Assembly: GCF_963924675.1 (NCBI RefSeq)
Contig: NC_089222.1
Coordinates: forward strand, 5,834,501 to 5,898,500
Source of the DNA: Phocoena phocoena
Taxonomy: Eukaryota > Chordata > Mammalia > Artiodactyla > Phocoenidae
Direction of reading: 5' to 3'
Length of the DNA: 64,000 nucleotides
The position numbers and the translations under genes are program-made. Positions 1 to 10,740 of this stretch are shown here, piece after piece. The stretch's first letter is position 1. Each line of letters opens with the position of its first letter. The notes under the pieces were generated by a model. It ran no database searches and was not told where the DNA came from. It saw only the letters and a list, made by a program, of their open reading frames with translations.

Positions 1-413
1 TCTAAACCAGCCTTTCCTTTAATAAGTGTAATTTAATTTCCTGTCTGTTTTTTTGCACAAAGGCCAACATTGTAACTTTCATCAAAAGGCTTGTAAACTG
101 GCTGTCTGGTTACTGTGAACTGGCTAAGTGAAAAAACCACTGCCCTGGGAAATCAAAGCTCTGGCTTTTCCCCAATCTTTAATTATTGTGGTTAGGGGTC
201 AGAACTTGTGATACTTCCTAGATAAGACCTTGTTTCCACTACTTTACCACCCATCTGACTTTGGGTACTTTAATTAATATCACTGTGTCAGAACTTCATC
301 ACTTACCAAATGGCAGTAATTATGTTATATATTTCATAGGTGCTTATATTAATGTGAGGAAGAAATTAAACAATGATTCGTGGGGCATAGCATACATATA
401 ACAACATTTAGTA
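1..413. other. Unassigned AT-rich sequence
   Basis: No gene or repeat family is recognised here. It is the left flank of the LTR that follows. Confidence 0.5.
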
Positions 414-417
414 AATG

Positions 418-1055
418 TGTTACTGAACCAAACTTGGGTCCACTCACCAGCACACAGTAAAACCAATCTGCTGACACCAGGTTGTGGTGAAGGAAAGTGC
501 AGTGTTTATTGCAGGGCACCAAGCAAGGAGAACGGGCAGCTCGTGTTTAAAAGACATGTTCTCCACAGTGGCTTTCAGGGAGAGGTTTTTAAAGGCAGAG
601 TGAGGGAGGGGTGGTTTGTGGGGTGTGGTCAGCTCATGGACATTCTTCTGATTGGTTGGTGGTGAGGTCATCAGGAGTCAACATCATCAACCTTCTGGGT
701 CCAACTGGACTGGGGTCTACATGCTTGTGGGCAGCAGACAGTTAACTCCTCCCACCTGGTGGGAGTTTCAGTATCTGCAAAACAGCTCAAAGGACATGGC
801 TCAGAATATTCTCTATAGCCCTTGAGGAGGAACTAAAGGTCCCTGACTGTTTAGTGGCTAAATCACCATTATTTTATCTTGCTTGGCTGTTTCCTTTCTT
901 TCTGCATTTTCTCACATCTCTGATCAAGTTTGCTCTTTGGAACCCAGGGAGGGTCTAGGAGGCTAAAGATTTTCTACAGACAAGAGGCAGGTGAAGGACA
1001 TGGAGAGGGGGGGTCTCTCTCTTGGGAAAGCCCCATAGGGTCCTGCTCAGTTACA
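418..1055 (-). mobile_element. Solo ERV LTR (class I-like), 638 bp, with 4-bp target duplication
   Basis: Read on the minus strand the element starts TGTAACTGAG and ends CAGTAACA, so it has the TG...CA ends of an LTR. It is flanked by a perfect 4-bp direct repeat, aatg at 414-417 and at 1056-1059, the duplication size usual for gammaretrovirus-like (ERV1) integration. On the minus strand it holds a CCAATCAGAAGAA box, a TATA-like TTTAAAAACC and an AATAAA signal in the order expected for U3 and R. No internal viral sequence is present, so it is a solo LTR left by LTR-LTR recombination. Diverged copies lie at 53561-53903 and 54877-55405. The exact family name is not certain. Confidence 0.85.
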
Positions 1056-1131
1056 AATGTTGACGATAGTTATAACTAGTTATTATGTCACTTTGGTAAA
1101 GCATGTAAATGAATGTTTTGGGTATCAATTA

Positions 1132-1665
1132 TGTATAACAGACTACCCCAAACCTTCTGGTTTAAAACAAAAACAACTTTATTGTGCTCACAATCTATAG
1201 GTCGAGAATTGAGCAGGGCTTGGCTGGGTGTGGCATCACCTGGTGTCACGCAGTCATTTGCAGCTGGTAGCTGGGATGGTTTTAGGTAGTCCAAGAAGGC
1301 TTCACTTGTTTGGGGTCTCACTTGCCTGGTAGCTTAGGAGGGACAGTTGGAAGACTGGTCTCAGCTTAGTCTGTGTCCTCCATGAGTTCCAGCCTTTCCA
1401 GTATGGTCTTTCCAGCAGCTGGAGCATTAGACTGCTTACATAGTAGCTCAGGACTGTAAAATGAGTGTTCTAAGGATCCAAAGGAGAGCTACAAAGTTTC
1501 TTATAACATAGTTTCAGAAGTCACCAAGTGTCACGTGTGCTGCATTCTTTTGGTTTCACAGGACTAGCTCATATTAAATGTGGAAGGGGACTACACAAGT
1601 GCCTAAATACTGGGAAGCGTGATTCTTCGGGGTGGGGGGCGGCATATTGAAGACAAGCTACCACA
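1132..1665 (-). mobile_element. Ancient MaLR-type (MLT1-like) LTR, diverged
   Basis: The + strand starts TGTATAACAGACTACCCC and then carries the pattern seen at the 3' end of MLT1 LTRs in reverse: GGTTTAAAACAAAAACAAC, TTTATT and CTCACAATCTATAGGTC. It ends CTACCACA, so both ends fit an LTR. No target duplication is evident. The middle is too diverged for me to assign a subfamily. Confidence 0.45.
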
Positions 1666-1974
1666 ATGAATAACAGCGTTTCTTCCAGGAGTATTCATTT
1701 ATATCTCTATGCAGACTAATGGTTATTCATTAGTTGGGCATGTGTCCAAGGTGTTTTATTACAACAAAATGCTTGAAAAAAGGATTACAGGCTCATCACA
1801 TGGAGTGGCTTGAAATTTTCTGAGACTGAGTTTGGGGAAGGAGATTGGCTTGGGAGAGCAGAGGAAAGTATAAAAAGGAGCAGACACCTCTTTAGAGTTA
1901 ATATTTCCTAATGTTTCATTTATTCTCATTGAAATTATTTAAGGATTGGGGAATATATTCCTTGGTCCCTGCTC
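1666..1974. other. Unassigned sequence
   Basis: Nothing is recognised in this stretch. Confidence 0.4.
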
Positions 1975-1984
1975 TGACTGCACT

Positions 1985-2382
1985 ATATTAAAAGCCACCC
2001 CTTAATCTCAGTGGCTTACAATAATAAATGTTTATTTCCTGCTCTCCTGTCTATAAGTCAGCTGTGGCTCTGCTGGGCTTAGCTGAGATCCTTTGCGGTC
2101 AGCTGGATTAGGACTCAGGCTTTGGGTGGATCCAGGTAGGTCCCACGTGTCTCCTCATTCTGGAACTGTGAGAGAGTTCTGGACTTATGGTGAAATTCAG
2201 GAGGCTAAAGCAAAACATGCAAGCAATGTAAGACCTCTGTTCGTCCCATGTCCACTTACATTCCACTAGCTAAATCAAATCACATGGGTAAGCCCAAAGT
2301 CAGTAGAGCTAGGAAGTCTATTCTACCCACAGGAAGACCACAAGGGAAAGGAATAATCATGAACAGTCAGTATTCTCTACCA
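1985..2382 (-). mobile_element. Ancient LTR-like repeat (MLT-type), family uncertain
   Basis: The stretch has the word order of an old mammalian LTR read in reverse: a CTCAGTGGCTTACAATAATAAA segment, a GTCAGCTGTGGCTCTGCTGGG segment, then ACATTCCACTAGCTAAATCA and CACATGGGTAAGCCCAAAG, ending near TCTCTACCA. I recognise the pattern from MaLR/ERVL-type LTRs but cannot place the subfamily. There is no visible target duplication. Confidence 0.4.
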
Positions 2383-2384
2383 TG

Positions 2385-3625
2385 GAGAGTCTAGGCATAG
2401 TGGAATAAAAAGTCAGTTCCCTGGACATTCATATTATGCTGAAAGGATGTGCAAATTTCTGTTTGTAAGGCTCTCTCTCCCACACAGTAGACTAGAGCTT
2501 CACCTTCTGATAAATTTTTAGTACTCAGAGTTCACTCTAAAGCATCAGATTTTAATTTATAATATACAGAAACTACTACCCTACTTTAGGACTTTCTGTT
2601 ATTTATATTCATACTGTGTTTTTGAAACACGAACACCATATTTAGCTATTGACAATGCATAAGAAATTGTTCTCTGCCCTGAGGAATTTATTTCAGAGCA
2701 ATTCAAGCTATTTAAATCAGTGTCAGCCTCTCAACTTTGAACAGACAGCTGTGGAGAGGAGATAAGCTTTTGAAGATGCAGCAGAAATGGTGTTTAGAGG
2801 GAACGAAAGAGGGAGAGATGATAGGCAACCAAGAAAGGGAGAGTTTATCCAAACTTGCAAAACGAATGGTAGGAGAGGAAAAAAACCTAACAGTTCAGGT
2901 GATGGAACAGAAAAGGGTGAGGCTCCGGCTCAGCTTTATTTTCTGCATTTTCAGAAGTCCTGAGGAGTTTAGACATCAACTGGATTTATTATTTGACAGA
3001 CAGAACTCTTGAAGTTTTGACTTCAGGTTTATCATGTCTATCTCATACTTGTTCTGTGCTGATAACACGGAGTAGTTCTTCTTGAGGTTCGTGAATTTCT
3101 CTCAGTCCCTGTGGACATGTTGTTAATAGAAAGATTGATACACTTGAGTGATTTTCTAACTCAAGGAAACACTTGACTGAAACAGTAACTTCTAATATGT
3201 TATAATTTGAGGGTTCCCATAGGCATCTATGGCTTCAAAATAATTTCTACAACTAAACTCACCATGTGCCTGTTAACCTTAAGTTACTTACTTCATAGAA
3301 GTTTCTCTGCATTAAGGAATTAAAGATGATAAGTAAGACCATGATGCCTCATAGATATATAGAGTAGCTCATTGGATAGACATATGTCAAGGGAGGTTTG
3401 ATAGAAAGATCCAGCCTGGTAAAGCGCCCCCTTGCTGCCATGAGCTGTCCACTCTTCTATGCAATCGTCTCCAGCCTCTATAGCGGGCATTTATTTTTGG
3501 CTGTTCGGAATCCATGGACTTTTCCCCAGTATGATCCCATCATTGCCTTTTGGTAAATTATCTTTCCCACATTGTGGGTAACATTTGGTGAGTCTTTAAA
3601 CTGCCCTGTTCTACTCCTCCTCTCC
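2385..3625. other. Unassigned unique sequence
   Basis: No repeat or gene is recognised. An open frame at 2737-3012 (+, 91 codons) has no recognisable domain and is not called as coding. Confidence 0.4.
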
Positions 3626-4032
3626 TGTGATGGCCTTTTGATGTGTCAACTTGGCTACCATACTGTCTTCAGTTATTTAACTAAATGCTAACCTAGGTGT
3701 TGCTGTGAATTTATTTCATAGATGTTACAGAAGTACAAAATCAGTTGAATTTAAATAAGGATTATCCTCAGTAATCTGGGTGGGCCAGATTCAATCTGTG
3801 GAAAGGCCTTATAAAGGGAACTGAGGCTTCCCTTGGGGAAGAAAAGAATTCTGCATGTGGGCTGCAGCTTGGAACTGTGCCCAGGAGTTTCAGCCTGCCC
3901 TTCCAGATGGCCTGAAGAATTTGGATTTACTTAGCCAGCCCCCTCAATCATGTAAGCCAATTCTTTGCAATAAATCTCTTAATATATATCTCCTGTTGGT
4001 TCCGCTTCTCTACTTGAACTCGGGTTGATACA
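3626..4032 (+). mobile_element. MLT2-type LTR (ERVL)
   Basis: The element starts TGTGATGGCCTTTTGATGTG and runs on as TCAACTTGGCT, the opening of MLT2B-class ERVL LTRs. It continues with GGGTGGGCCAGATTCAATC, the CAATCATGTAAGCCAATTC segment and an AATAAATCTCTTAATATATA poly(A)-signal region, then CCTGTTGGTTCCGCTTCTC and an end at GATACA. It is a solo LTR in + orientation. A second copy lies at 21780-22218. Confidence 0.75.
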
Positions 4033-4670
4033 CTTTTCCATATCTGCTTTCTCATAAATGAAACTAAAGGGATGCCCCCGTAGCCCTTAGTTTCCTTCTA
4101 CCAAATCTTTCCTTTTGCTGCCATAGTAGAGCCAAGGGTGGGCATGAAGCTAAGCTTGGCCAGCTTGCAACTTTCATAATCTTTTCCTTGAGAATAACAC
4201 AAGGAATAAAAACAAGACAAACAAAACCCCTGGCACTTTAGAGTTTTTTCTTTTCAGTGAAAGTGTCCTTACGAGACCCTCTAATCGTTCCTTCTTACTT
4301 TGTTTTTGCTCTATTTCCAATCCTGGTTCATAGCTATTGTATTCTCTTAGAAAATTTTTCTTTTGCTTGGCCACAGCAAAAGGATGACTGACAAGCCCAG
4401 TTGTGTCGCTTGCAACAAGAACAAAAAGCTTAACTGATACAGCCCATGAGCATTCTGACGGACAGAACTTGGATTCATTGAAAACCTGAGCTCCCAGAAT
4501 ATATAGAAACAAACAGACAAACCCCTGAAACACCCCATAATCAGATTGAATCTAATTTTTCTTTTGCTTTAAGTCAGGGGTGGGGACTCTATTAAAATGT
4601 CAATAATTTCTGGCAGGAGTAACAAGTTAAACAATTATCATCACATGTATTTTACTTTTTTTAGTTTATT
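4033..4670. other. Unassigned sequence with a 119-codon minus-strand open frame
   Basis: No family is recognised. The open frame at 4174-4533 (-) gives a Phe/Leu/Lys-rich protein with no domain I know and no sign of a splice structure, so it is not called as a gene. Confidence 0.35.
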
Positions 4671-4671
4671 T

Positions 4672-4900
4672 TTTTAACTTTTTTTAAACTTTTTATTTTA
4701 TATTGGAGTACAGTTGATTAACAATGTTGTGTAGGTTTCAGGTGTACAGCAAAGTGATTCAGTTATACATGTATCTATTCTTTTTCAAATTCTTTTCCCA
4801 TTTAGGTTGTTACATAATATCGAGCAGAGTTCCCTGTGCTATACAGTAGGTCCTTGTTGGTTATCTATTTTATATACAGCCATGTGTACATGTCCACACA
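4672..4900 (-). mobile_element. L1 3' end fragment
   Basis: The stretch shows the 3' UTR of cetartiodactyl L1 in reverse: GGAGTACAGTTGATTAACAA, GTGTACAGCAAAGTGATTCA, CCCTGTGCTATACAGTAGG and TTGTTGGTTATCTATTTTAT. T-rich sequence at the left end represents the poly(A) tail. It is a severely 5'-truncated insertion of about 230 bp. Confidence 0.9.
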
Positions 4901-5144
4901 TGCATTTTAGTTTATGGAGCTAGGATGTATGGAAACCAAAATGAAAGAGGGAGATAGCATGTGAACTGTGATGAGAGTGCTGACAAGAAAAGGGGTGGAA
5001 CATGAAGGAATCCATGAAAGATAGAACCTCCTGGAGGCTGAGGGTGTGGGAGTAGGTAAGATATGGGGTAGAAAAATAAGGAGGGCTGGGGGGGAGGGAA
5101 CCGGGATTGCTGCACCGTTATAGTGACTAGCTAGGATCACTCTA

Positions 5145-5644
5145 CGTGGTAGGAAGGATAATGGCCCCAAAGATGTCCATATCCTAATCTCTAGAGCCTG
5201 TGACTATGCTACCTTACGACGCAAGGAGGAATTAGGTTAACAGTGGAATCAAGCTTGCTAACAAACTGACCTTAAGGTAGGGAGATTAAGCCTCAATTTT
5301 CCAGGTGACCCAGGCTCCTCAGATGGGTCTTTAAAAGTGGAAGAGGGAGGCAGAAGAGGAGTCAGCATCAGAGGGATGCTATGGAAGGAAGACTCAACTA
5401 GCCATGAACATGAAAGGGGCTGAAAGCCAAGGAATGCAATGCAGTCTCTAGGAGCTGAAAAGGCAAGGGACCGGATTCTCCTCTAAGGCTCCAGAAGGAA
5501 TGCAGCCTGTCAACACCTTGAGTGAACCCAGTGTGACCTGAAGCAGAGTTCTGACTGACAGAACTATAAGATGATAAATTTGTGTTGTGTTAAGCCAATA
5601 AATTTGTGGATAATTTGTTACAGTAGTAAGAGAAAACTGTTAGA
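5145..5644 (+). mobile_element. MLT1 LTR (ERVL-MaLR)
   Basis: It begins GTGGTAGGAAGGATAATGGC, followed by CCCAAAGATGTCC, the MLT1 start. It carries AGGGAGATTAAGCCTC, the AAAAGTGGAAGAGGGAGGCA segment and TGTCAACACCTTGAGTG. It ends with ATAAATTTGTGTTGTGTTAA, GCCAATAAATTTGTGG and TTTGTTACAGTAGTAAGAGA. The length of about 500 bp is full for the family. It is solo, with no internal region. Confidence 0.85.
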
Positions 5645-5724
5645 CTCTATAACCCATGAGTATAGTAGAGAGAATAAAGGAGTTGTGCCATAAGACCTGG
5701 AGGTGGTCTGTACAGCAGGAAGGT

Positions 5725-5875
5725 ACAGATCATTTCCCTGCTCTCCCATTTACGGGCAAGGTTCTTAGCCTCTCTAAACTTCAATTTTATTATCTCCAGA
5801 ATGGGCAGAAGATACCTGCCTTTCAGGATTTTTGCTATAAATTAGAGATAATACAGGGCTTAGTTCTTAACGTCT
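5725..5875 (-). mobile_element. MIR SINE fragment
   Basis: The run of CTTAGCCTCTCTAAACTTCA, ATTATCTCCAGAATGGGCAG and ATACCTGCCTTTCAGG matches the reverse of the MIR core (...cctcagtttcctcatctgtaa...). It is diverged, as expected for this ancient tRNA-derived SINE. Confidence 0.6.
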
Positions 5876-5879
5876 GAAC

Positions 5880-6239
5880 TCTCTTCCTGACTGACCAAGT
5901 CTGGGATTCAGAGGTGGCACCTGGTACCACTGAGGAGCAAAGAATTGCTTCTGGCAGACAGAGAAATGTAGAACAAAGGGGGAACTGGTGTTTGCAGGTT
6001 TCCAGGTCAATATGGGCTCAGGAAGAGAGTAGGTGACATGAAACCCAAAGTGACAGGGCAGATAGTCAGTGACGGAGCAGAAAGCTAGCAGTCTGGCCTG
6101 GCGGGATTGAGGGAATGTGTTCAGGAATGGAGATGCTGGAGTGGGTCCCAGGGGCGAGGATGGAAGCAGGACCCAATAACTGCGAAGGGGCTCTCTAAGG
6201 AGGCTAGGTAGTTTAGACACCTAATGGTAGTACAGTAAA
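5880..6239. other. Unassigned sequence
   Basis: Nothing is recognised. A 117-codon minus-strand frame (5867-6220) has no known domain and is not called. Confidence 0.35.
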
Positions 6240-6775
6240 TATAGATCCTAGCTATTATTTCCTTCAATATTTTTTTCTTTCCCTTCTTTCTCTTCTCCCA
6301 TTACACGTATGTTGATTTGTGTGTATGGTGTCCCATACTCCTTTGAGACTTGATTTTTCGTCAAACTCATTTCTCTCTCTTCTTCAGATCACATCATCTC
6401 TGTTGATTTGTCTTCAGCTTTGCTGATTCTTCTGCCAGCTGCTGGTATTTACTGCCGAGCTCCGCCAGTGAATTGTTGATTTTGGTTTTGTATTTTTCTA
6501 TCTGGTTCTTTTTAGTAATGTTTATTTTTTCATTGACCATCTTTATTTGAAGAGACATTGTCATGATAGCTTTATTTCTTTAAGCATGGTCTCATTTTTC
6601 TCTCTTAGCATCATTTTAATAGCTTCTTTGAGGTCTCTGGTTGCTGAGTCCACCATCTGGGCCTCTTCAAATGCAGATCTTGCTGCTTGCCTTTTTTCCC
6701 CACGTATGTGGGTCACAGTTGCCTTTTTCTTTACAAGTCTTATAATTCTTGGTTGAAAACTGGACATTTTAGATA
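6240..6775 (-). mobile_element. HAL1-type LINE fragment with ORF1 remnant
   Basis: Read on the minus strand, the stretch follows ORF1 of HAL1 (an L1-related element with ORF1 but no ORF2): a Phe-Gln-rich start, FEEAQMVDSATRDLKEAIKM, a Lys/Glu-rich coiled coil, then nucleotide words such as GGGACACCATACACACAAAT. The frame stays open for 82 codons at 6561-6809 and is then broken. Similarity may extend right to about 6900. It is an old, dead copy; the alternative is an L1M ORF1. Confidence 0.6.
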
Positions 6776-6899
6776 CTATACGGCAGCAGCTCTGGATACC
6801 AATCCCCACCCCAGGAATTGTTGTTTTATTTGCTTATTTGTTTGTTTTTTTGTTTGGTGACTTGGCTTTGGTTGTACCTGCCTGGAGTAAAGTGTCTGA

Positions 6900-7914
6900 T
6901 GGAGAGGTCTGTACACAGAGCTGGATAAGAAGGGTATGTAAGAGAGTGAGTCAGAGACTCATAATTCTTACCAAGATTTAGTAGATTTTCATGAATGAAT
7001 GTTTCTTCATTTGATGTATTCTCTTAGGACACTTTCTAGAGACTTCAAATGGTTAAAATTTTTTTTTCCTCAGTTAAATATTTTGTTTTTCTGTGTAGAG
7101 TTTTCACTGAGCTCCTTGTTCTGCCATTCTGGAAGTCCTGCCTCTTCTCTTATTTTCATTGTATAGTTAATTAGAAGATATCCTCTTGCCCTTTAAATAG
7201 GTGAACGCAAATTATTTCTGTGACACAATTCCAACATTAACTTTGATAAAAGAGAATTTTTGAAATGTGCCCAACTTGGGGTTAGGATCATTGACACCAA
7301 CTTAGTTTATTTTCCAGCAAGAGTCCATAGTGTCTGGGAAGCAGCAGTTTGAAAGCTGGGCTTGTCTCTGAAGCACTGGTTTCCATACAGTGATGGATTG
7401 TGGCTCCCATTAAGAGATCTTTGGAAGAGTCTGGAATTAGAAGAGTTGGAATTGGCAGAGCCGGCCCTCCCAGAGGTATCCGTGGGCGCTTAGTAGAATT
7501 TCTTTTCATCTAGTAAGAAAAAAAGATGATAAATGAGCTAACAGATCAAACTTTCAGGTTTAAAATAGAAGGCTTAAATGTCAACAAAAGAAACACAGGT
7601 AAAGATCAGAGTACAATTGTGGTTAATAGTATATGTTAATCAGTATGTTGAGAAAATAGAGAGGTTTTTGAAACTATTTTGAAGTAGAGGAAGGAAGATC
7701 GTGAAAGTGATATGAGAGAATATCATGGATATTTCATTGTTGTCATCACGCAAGAGAGAGCAGCTGTGTCTCATTCCCTCCTCCAGTGGGTCACCAGGAG
7801 ACTTTCAGGTTCACGAACTATTATTTTCATCTTTGTATATATAGTGCCTGTGTTGTTACACATAAATAGAAGGCTTCCATTCATGTTTATTGAAAAAATA
7901 AGTGCAAGGTGTAG
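6900..7914. other. Unassigned sequence
   Basis: No gene or clear repeat is seen over about 1 kb. Short open frames at 7288-7509 (-) and 7712-7921 (+) have no recognisable product. Confidence 0.35.
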
Positions 7915-8464
7915 GGATTAATATCCAAAATATATAAGGAACTCATACAACTCAATAGCAAAAAAACAAATAATCTGACTTTAAAATTGGCAAAGGACCT
8001 GAATAGACATTTTTTGAAAAAAGACATATACGTGGCCAACAGGTACATAAAATGTGCTCGACATCTCTAATCATCAGGGAAATGCCAGTCAAATAGACAA
8101 TGAACTACCACCTCACACCTGTTGGGATGACTGTTATCAAAATGATAAGATGTAACAAGTGTTGGTGAGGGTGTGGAGAAAAGGGAACCCTCTTGCACTG
8201 TTGGTGGGAATGTAAATTGGTGCAGCCACTGTGAAGAACAGTATGGAGGTTCCTCAAAAAACTAAAAATAGAGCTGTCATATGATCCAGCAATCTTACTT
8301 CTGGGTATATATTCAAAGGAGATGGAATAACGATCTTGAGGAGATATCTGTACTCCTCCATGCCCACTGCAGCATTATTCACAATAGCCAAGACATGGAA
8401 ACAACTTAATTATCCATCAACAGGTGAGCGAATAAGAAAATGTGGTATGTGGTACATGTATGTG

Positions 8465-8467
<3 letters not shown>

Positions 8468-8500
<33 letters not shown>
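8468..8500 (+). repeat. (AC)n microsatellite
   Basis: About 16 perfect AC units lie inside ORF2-derived sequence of the surrounding L1. The array produces a spurious poly-(His/Thr) open frame. Confidence 0.98.
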
Positions 8501-8503
<3 letters not shown>

Positions 8504-8846
8504 TGGAATATTATTCAGCCACAAAAAAGAAATTCCTGTCATTTGTGACAACATGAATGAAACTTAAAGGCATTGTGCTATGTGAAAAAAGACAGAAAGA
8601 CAAATACTATACCGTCTCACTTATATGTGGAATCTTCAAAAGTAAAAATCATTAAAACACAATAGATTAGTGGTTTCCAGGGGCTAGGGCATTGGGAAAA
8701 TGGGGAGATGTAGGTCAAAGGGTAAAAACTTTCAGTTATAAGACGAATAAGTTCTAGGGATCTAATTTATAGCATGGTGACTAGAGTTAACAATACTGAA
8801 ATATATACTTGAAATTTGCTAAAAGAGTAGATTCTAAATGTTTTCA

Positions 8847-8847
<1 letters not shown>

Positions 8848-8882
<35 letters not shown>
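8848..8882 (+). repeat. (CA)n microsatellite
   Basis: About 17 perfect CA units lie inside the 3' UTR of the same L1 as the array at 8468. Confidence 0.98.
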
Positions 8883-8886
<4 letters not shown>

Positions 8887-9059
8887 TGGCAACTATGTGA
8901 GGTGACAGATGTGCTAACTAACTTTATTGTGGTAATTATTTCACAATATATACATATGTCAAATCATCATGTTATATACCTTAATTGGCAAATAACATTG
9001 TGTAAGTGTATACCTCCATAAAGCTGGGGGGGAAAAAGACCAGTTCATTGCTGCATCAG

Positions 9060-9270
9060 TCACTGACCAGTCATGTATATATGGAACGGGTAAACAACAA
9101 GGTCCTACTGTATAGCACAGGGAAGTATATTCAATATCCTGTGATAAACCATAATGGAAAAGAATATGAAAAAAAATGTATATATGTATAATTGAATCAC
9201 TTTGCTGTATAGCAGTAATTAACACAACATTGTAAATCAACTATACTTCAATTTAAAAAAATCGATTAAA
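9060..9270 (+). mobile_element. L1 3' UTR fragment (cetartiodactyl type)
   Basis: The words ACAACAAGGTCCTACTGTAT, AGCACAGGGAAGTATATTCA, GAATCACTTTGCTGTATAGC and CATTGTAAATCAACTATACT identify the 3' end of the L1 lineage active in cetartiodactyls, with an A-rich tail. It follows the older L1 directly and supplied the A-rich target into which the next SINE inserted. Confidence 0.9.
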
Positions 9271-9286
9271 AAAAGATTGACCTCTG

Positions 9287-9570
9287 GGCTTCCCTGGTGG
9301 CCCAGTGGTCGAGAATTTGGCTGCCAGTGCAGGGGACACGGGTTCGATCCCTGATCCAGGAGGATCCCACATGCCGCAGAGCAAATGGGCCCGTGAACCA
9401 CAACTGCTAAGGCCCGTGCACCTGGAGCCCGTGCTCTGCAACAGGAGAGACCACCACAATGAGAAGCCCACGCACCGCAAAGAGGAGCGGGCCCTGCTTG
9501 CCGCAGCTGTGCGCAGCAACGAAGACCCAACGCAGCCAAAATTACATAAATATAATAAATAAATATATTA
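9287..9570 (+). mobile_element. CHR-type tRNA-Glu SINE, long form, with 16-bp target duplication
   Basis: The body starts GGCTTCCCTGGTGGCCCAGT (A box region) and carries a B box (GGGTTCGATCC). It extends beyond the short CHR form into CAACGAAGACCCAACGCAGC before an AATAAATA-rich tail. The direct repeat AAAAGATTGACCTCTG occurs at 9271-9286 and 9571-9586, perfect over 16 bp. The body is visibly more diverged than the copy at 9963. Confidence 0.95.
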
Positions 9571-9586
9571 AAAAGATTGACCTCTG

Positions 9587-9947
9587 AGCAGAAGTTGGGT
9601 CACCTTAAACCTAGAGTGCTTGCCCAGTGGAGGAAAGCGAGCACCCAAACATAAGCAAGACTTGATCCGCAAGAAAGAGCTGGTAAAGAGTTTTGAATGG
9701 GCAACCAATAGCATCCATTCTACTAGACATTTCAGATCTTGTACAGCTTAGCTTGGTAATACTGTAAGTGCGATAATCAGAAAGAAGATCCTAGGTGCTT
9801 CTACCTGCTACCTAGCGAGGGTCCTAGTTAGCAGTGTACTCCATCCTGGATGCTTTAGTGTAAGTAGGCTACTCTTAGAATAGCGTAACTTATTCCAAAG
9901 AAGTAGGCTGATTTCCCTCAGGTGGAAATGGATTGTATTTGACATAT
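9587..9947. other. Unassigned sequence
   Basis: Nothing is recognised between the two SINEs. Confidence 0.4.
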
Positions 9948-9962
9948 TTAAAATAGCATCTA

Positions 9963-10180
9963 GGGCTTCCCTGGTGGCGCAGTGGTTGAGAGTCCGCCTG
10001 CCGATGCAGGGGACGTGGGTTCGTGCCCCGGTCCGGGAAGATCCCACATGCTGCGGAGCGGCTGGGCCCGTGAGCCATGGCCGCTGAGCCTGCGCGTCCG
10101 GAGCCTGTGCTCCGCAACGGGAGAGGCCACAACAGTGAGAGGCCCGCGTATCACAAAAAAAAAAAAAAAAAAAAAACACA
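9963..10180 (+). mobile_element. CHR SINE, short form, with 15-bp target duplication
   Basis: This is a nearly canonical copy: GGGCTTCCCTGGTGGCGCAG, the B box GGGTTCGTGCCC, then the unrelated 3' part ending AGGCCCGCGTATCAC and a pure A tail of about 22. The direct repeat TTAAAATAGCATCTA at 9948-9962 and 10181-10195 is perfect. The long clean tail and intact duplication suggest a young insertion. It would be transcribed by RNA polymerase III from its internal A and B boxes. Confidence 0.97.
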
Positions 10181-10195
10181 TTAAAATAGCATCTA

Positions 10196-10740
10196 ACCTC
10201 ATTTATTAGGAATAGGGTTTCACAATTTTAATTTCTTTTTTGCCAAAGAAAAATTAGAAGAGGTGCTGCTGCATGCTTCACAAATAGGGTGAGATTGCAG
10301 CATCTCAGAAGGGCAGGGGGAGCATGACGTGAGCAGGAATTGTCATCCACAGAGGCACGATTTTCTGTTCCACATCCTTCTTTCACCCCTTTTGTTCTTT
10401 TCCTCGCTCTCTTTGTGTTTTTCCCAAATATGATAACAAAAAGACTGGAAATTTGGATATTAGGAACAGAGGGAAATTTCAACAGTACTCTGAAAGGGAA
10501 AATTACAGATGAACTCAGTGTATCTCTTGCAGATCCATCTATTTATGAATTTCTAAGACTGCCTTTGACAGACGTGAGAACTGACTTCTGTCTCCCTGTG
10601 TAAGGTGATATGAAGCCCATAGTGGTGAGATCAAATGAACTCTAGGCCTTTAGAGAGGATATCTTAACACTGATGATCTAGTAAATTGTAATAAAATAAT
10701 TAGGAAATGGTCAGTTTTGAGTATTTGTTACCTTTGTTTT
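10196..10740. other. Unassigned sequence
   Basis: Nothing is recognised. Short overlapping open frames on both strands (10228-10603) show no domain. Confidence 0.4.

Larger units (their letters stand above)
7915..9030 (+). mobile_element. Old L1 (L1MA/L1MB-like) 3' part with 3' UTR
   Basis: It starts in ORF2 at TTAATATCCAAAATATATAA, followed by GGAACTCATACAAC. It passes the ORF2 C-terminal landmarks (TGCACTGTTGGTGGGAATGT, CAATAGCCAAGACATGGAAA and others) and runs through a 3' UTR with GGTTTCCAGGGGCTAGGG and AAATCATCATGTTATATACC. The ORF2 frame is broken by stops. Two (CA)n arrays sit inside it. It is the lowest layer of a + strand stack that continues with a younger L1 tail and a SINE. Confidence 0.88.

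Noticed and set aside
4174..4533. 119-codon minus-strand frame considered as a possible exon
   Set aside because: Low-complexity Phe/Leu/Lys composition, no domain, and no splice context that I can support.
8336..9021. Open frames with long His/Thr runs (8336-8548, 8809-9021), and similar ones at 11655-11849 and 60321-60560
   Set aside because: They are translations of CA/TG microsatellites inside L1 or unique DNA, not proteins.
9287..9360. tRNA-Glu gene (A and B boxes)
   Set aside because: The boxes belong to the tRNA-derived heads of CHR SINEs; no copy keeps a functional tRNA fold with the correct 3' end.
9237..10209. Several 75-120 codon frames rich in Arg, Gly and Cys
   Set aside because: They are translations of CHR SINEs in various frames; the same happens at 49783-50092, 53293-53624, 56611-57018, 58845-59229 and 61900-62262.
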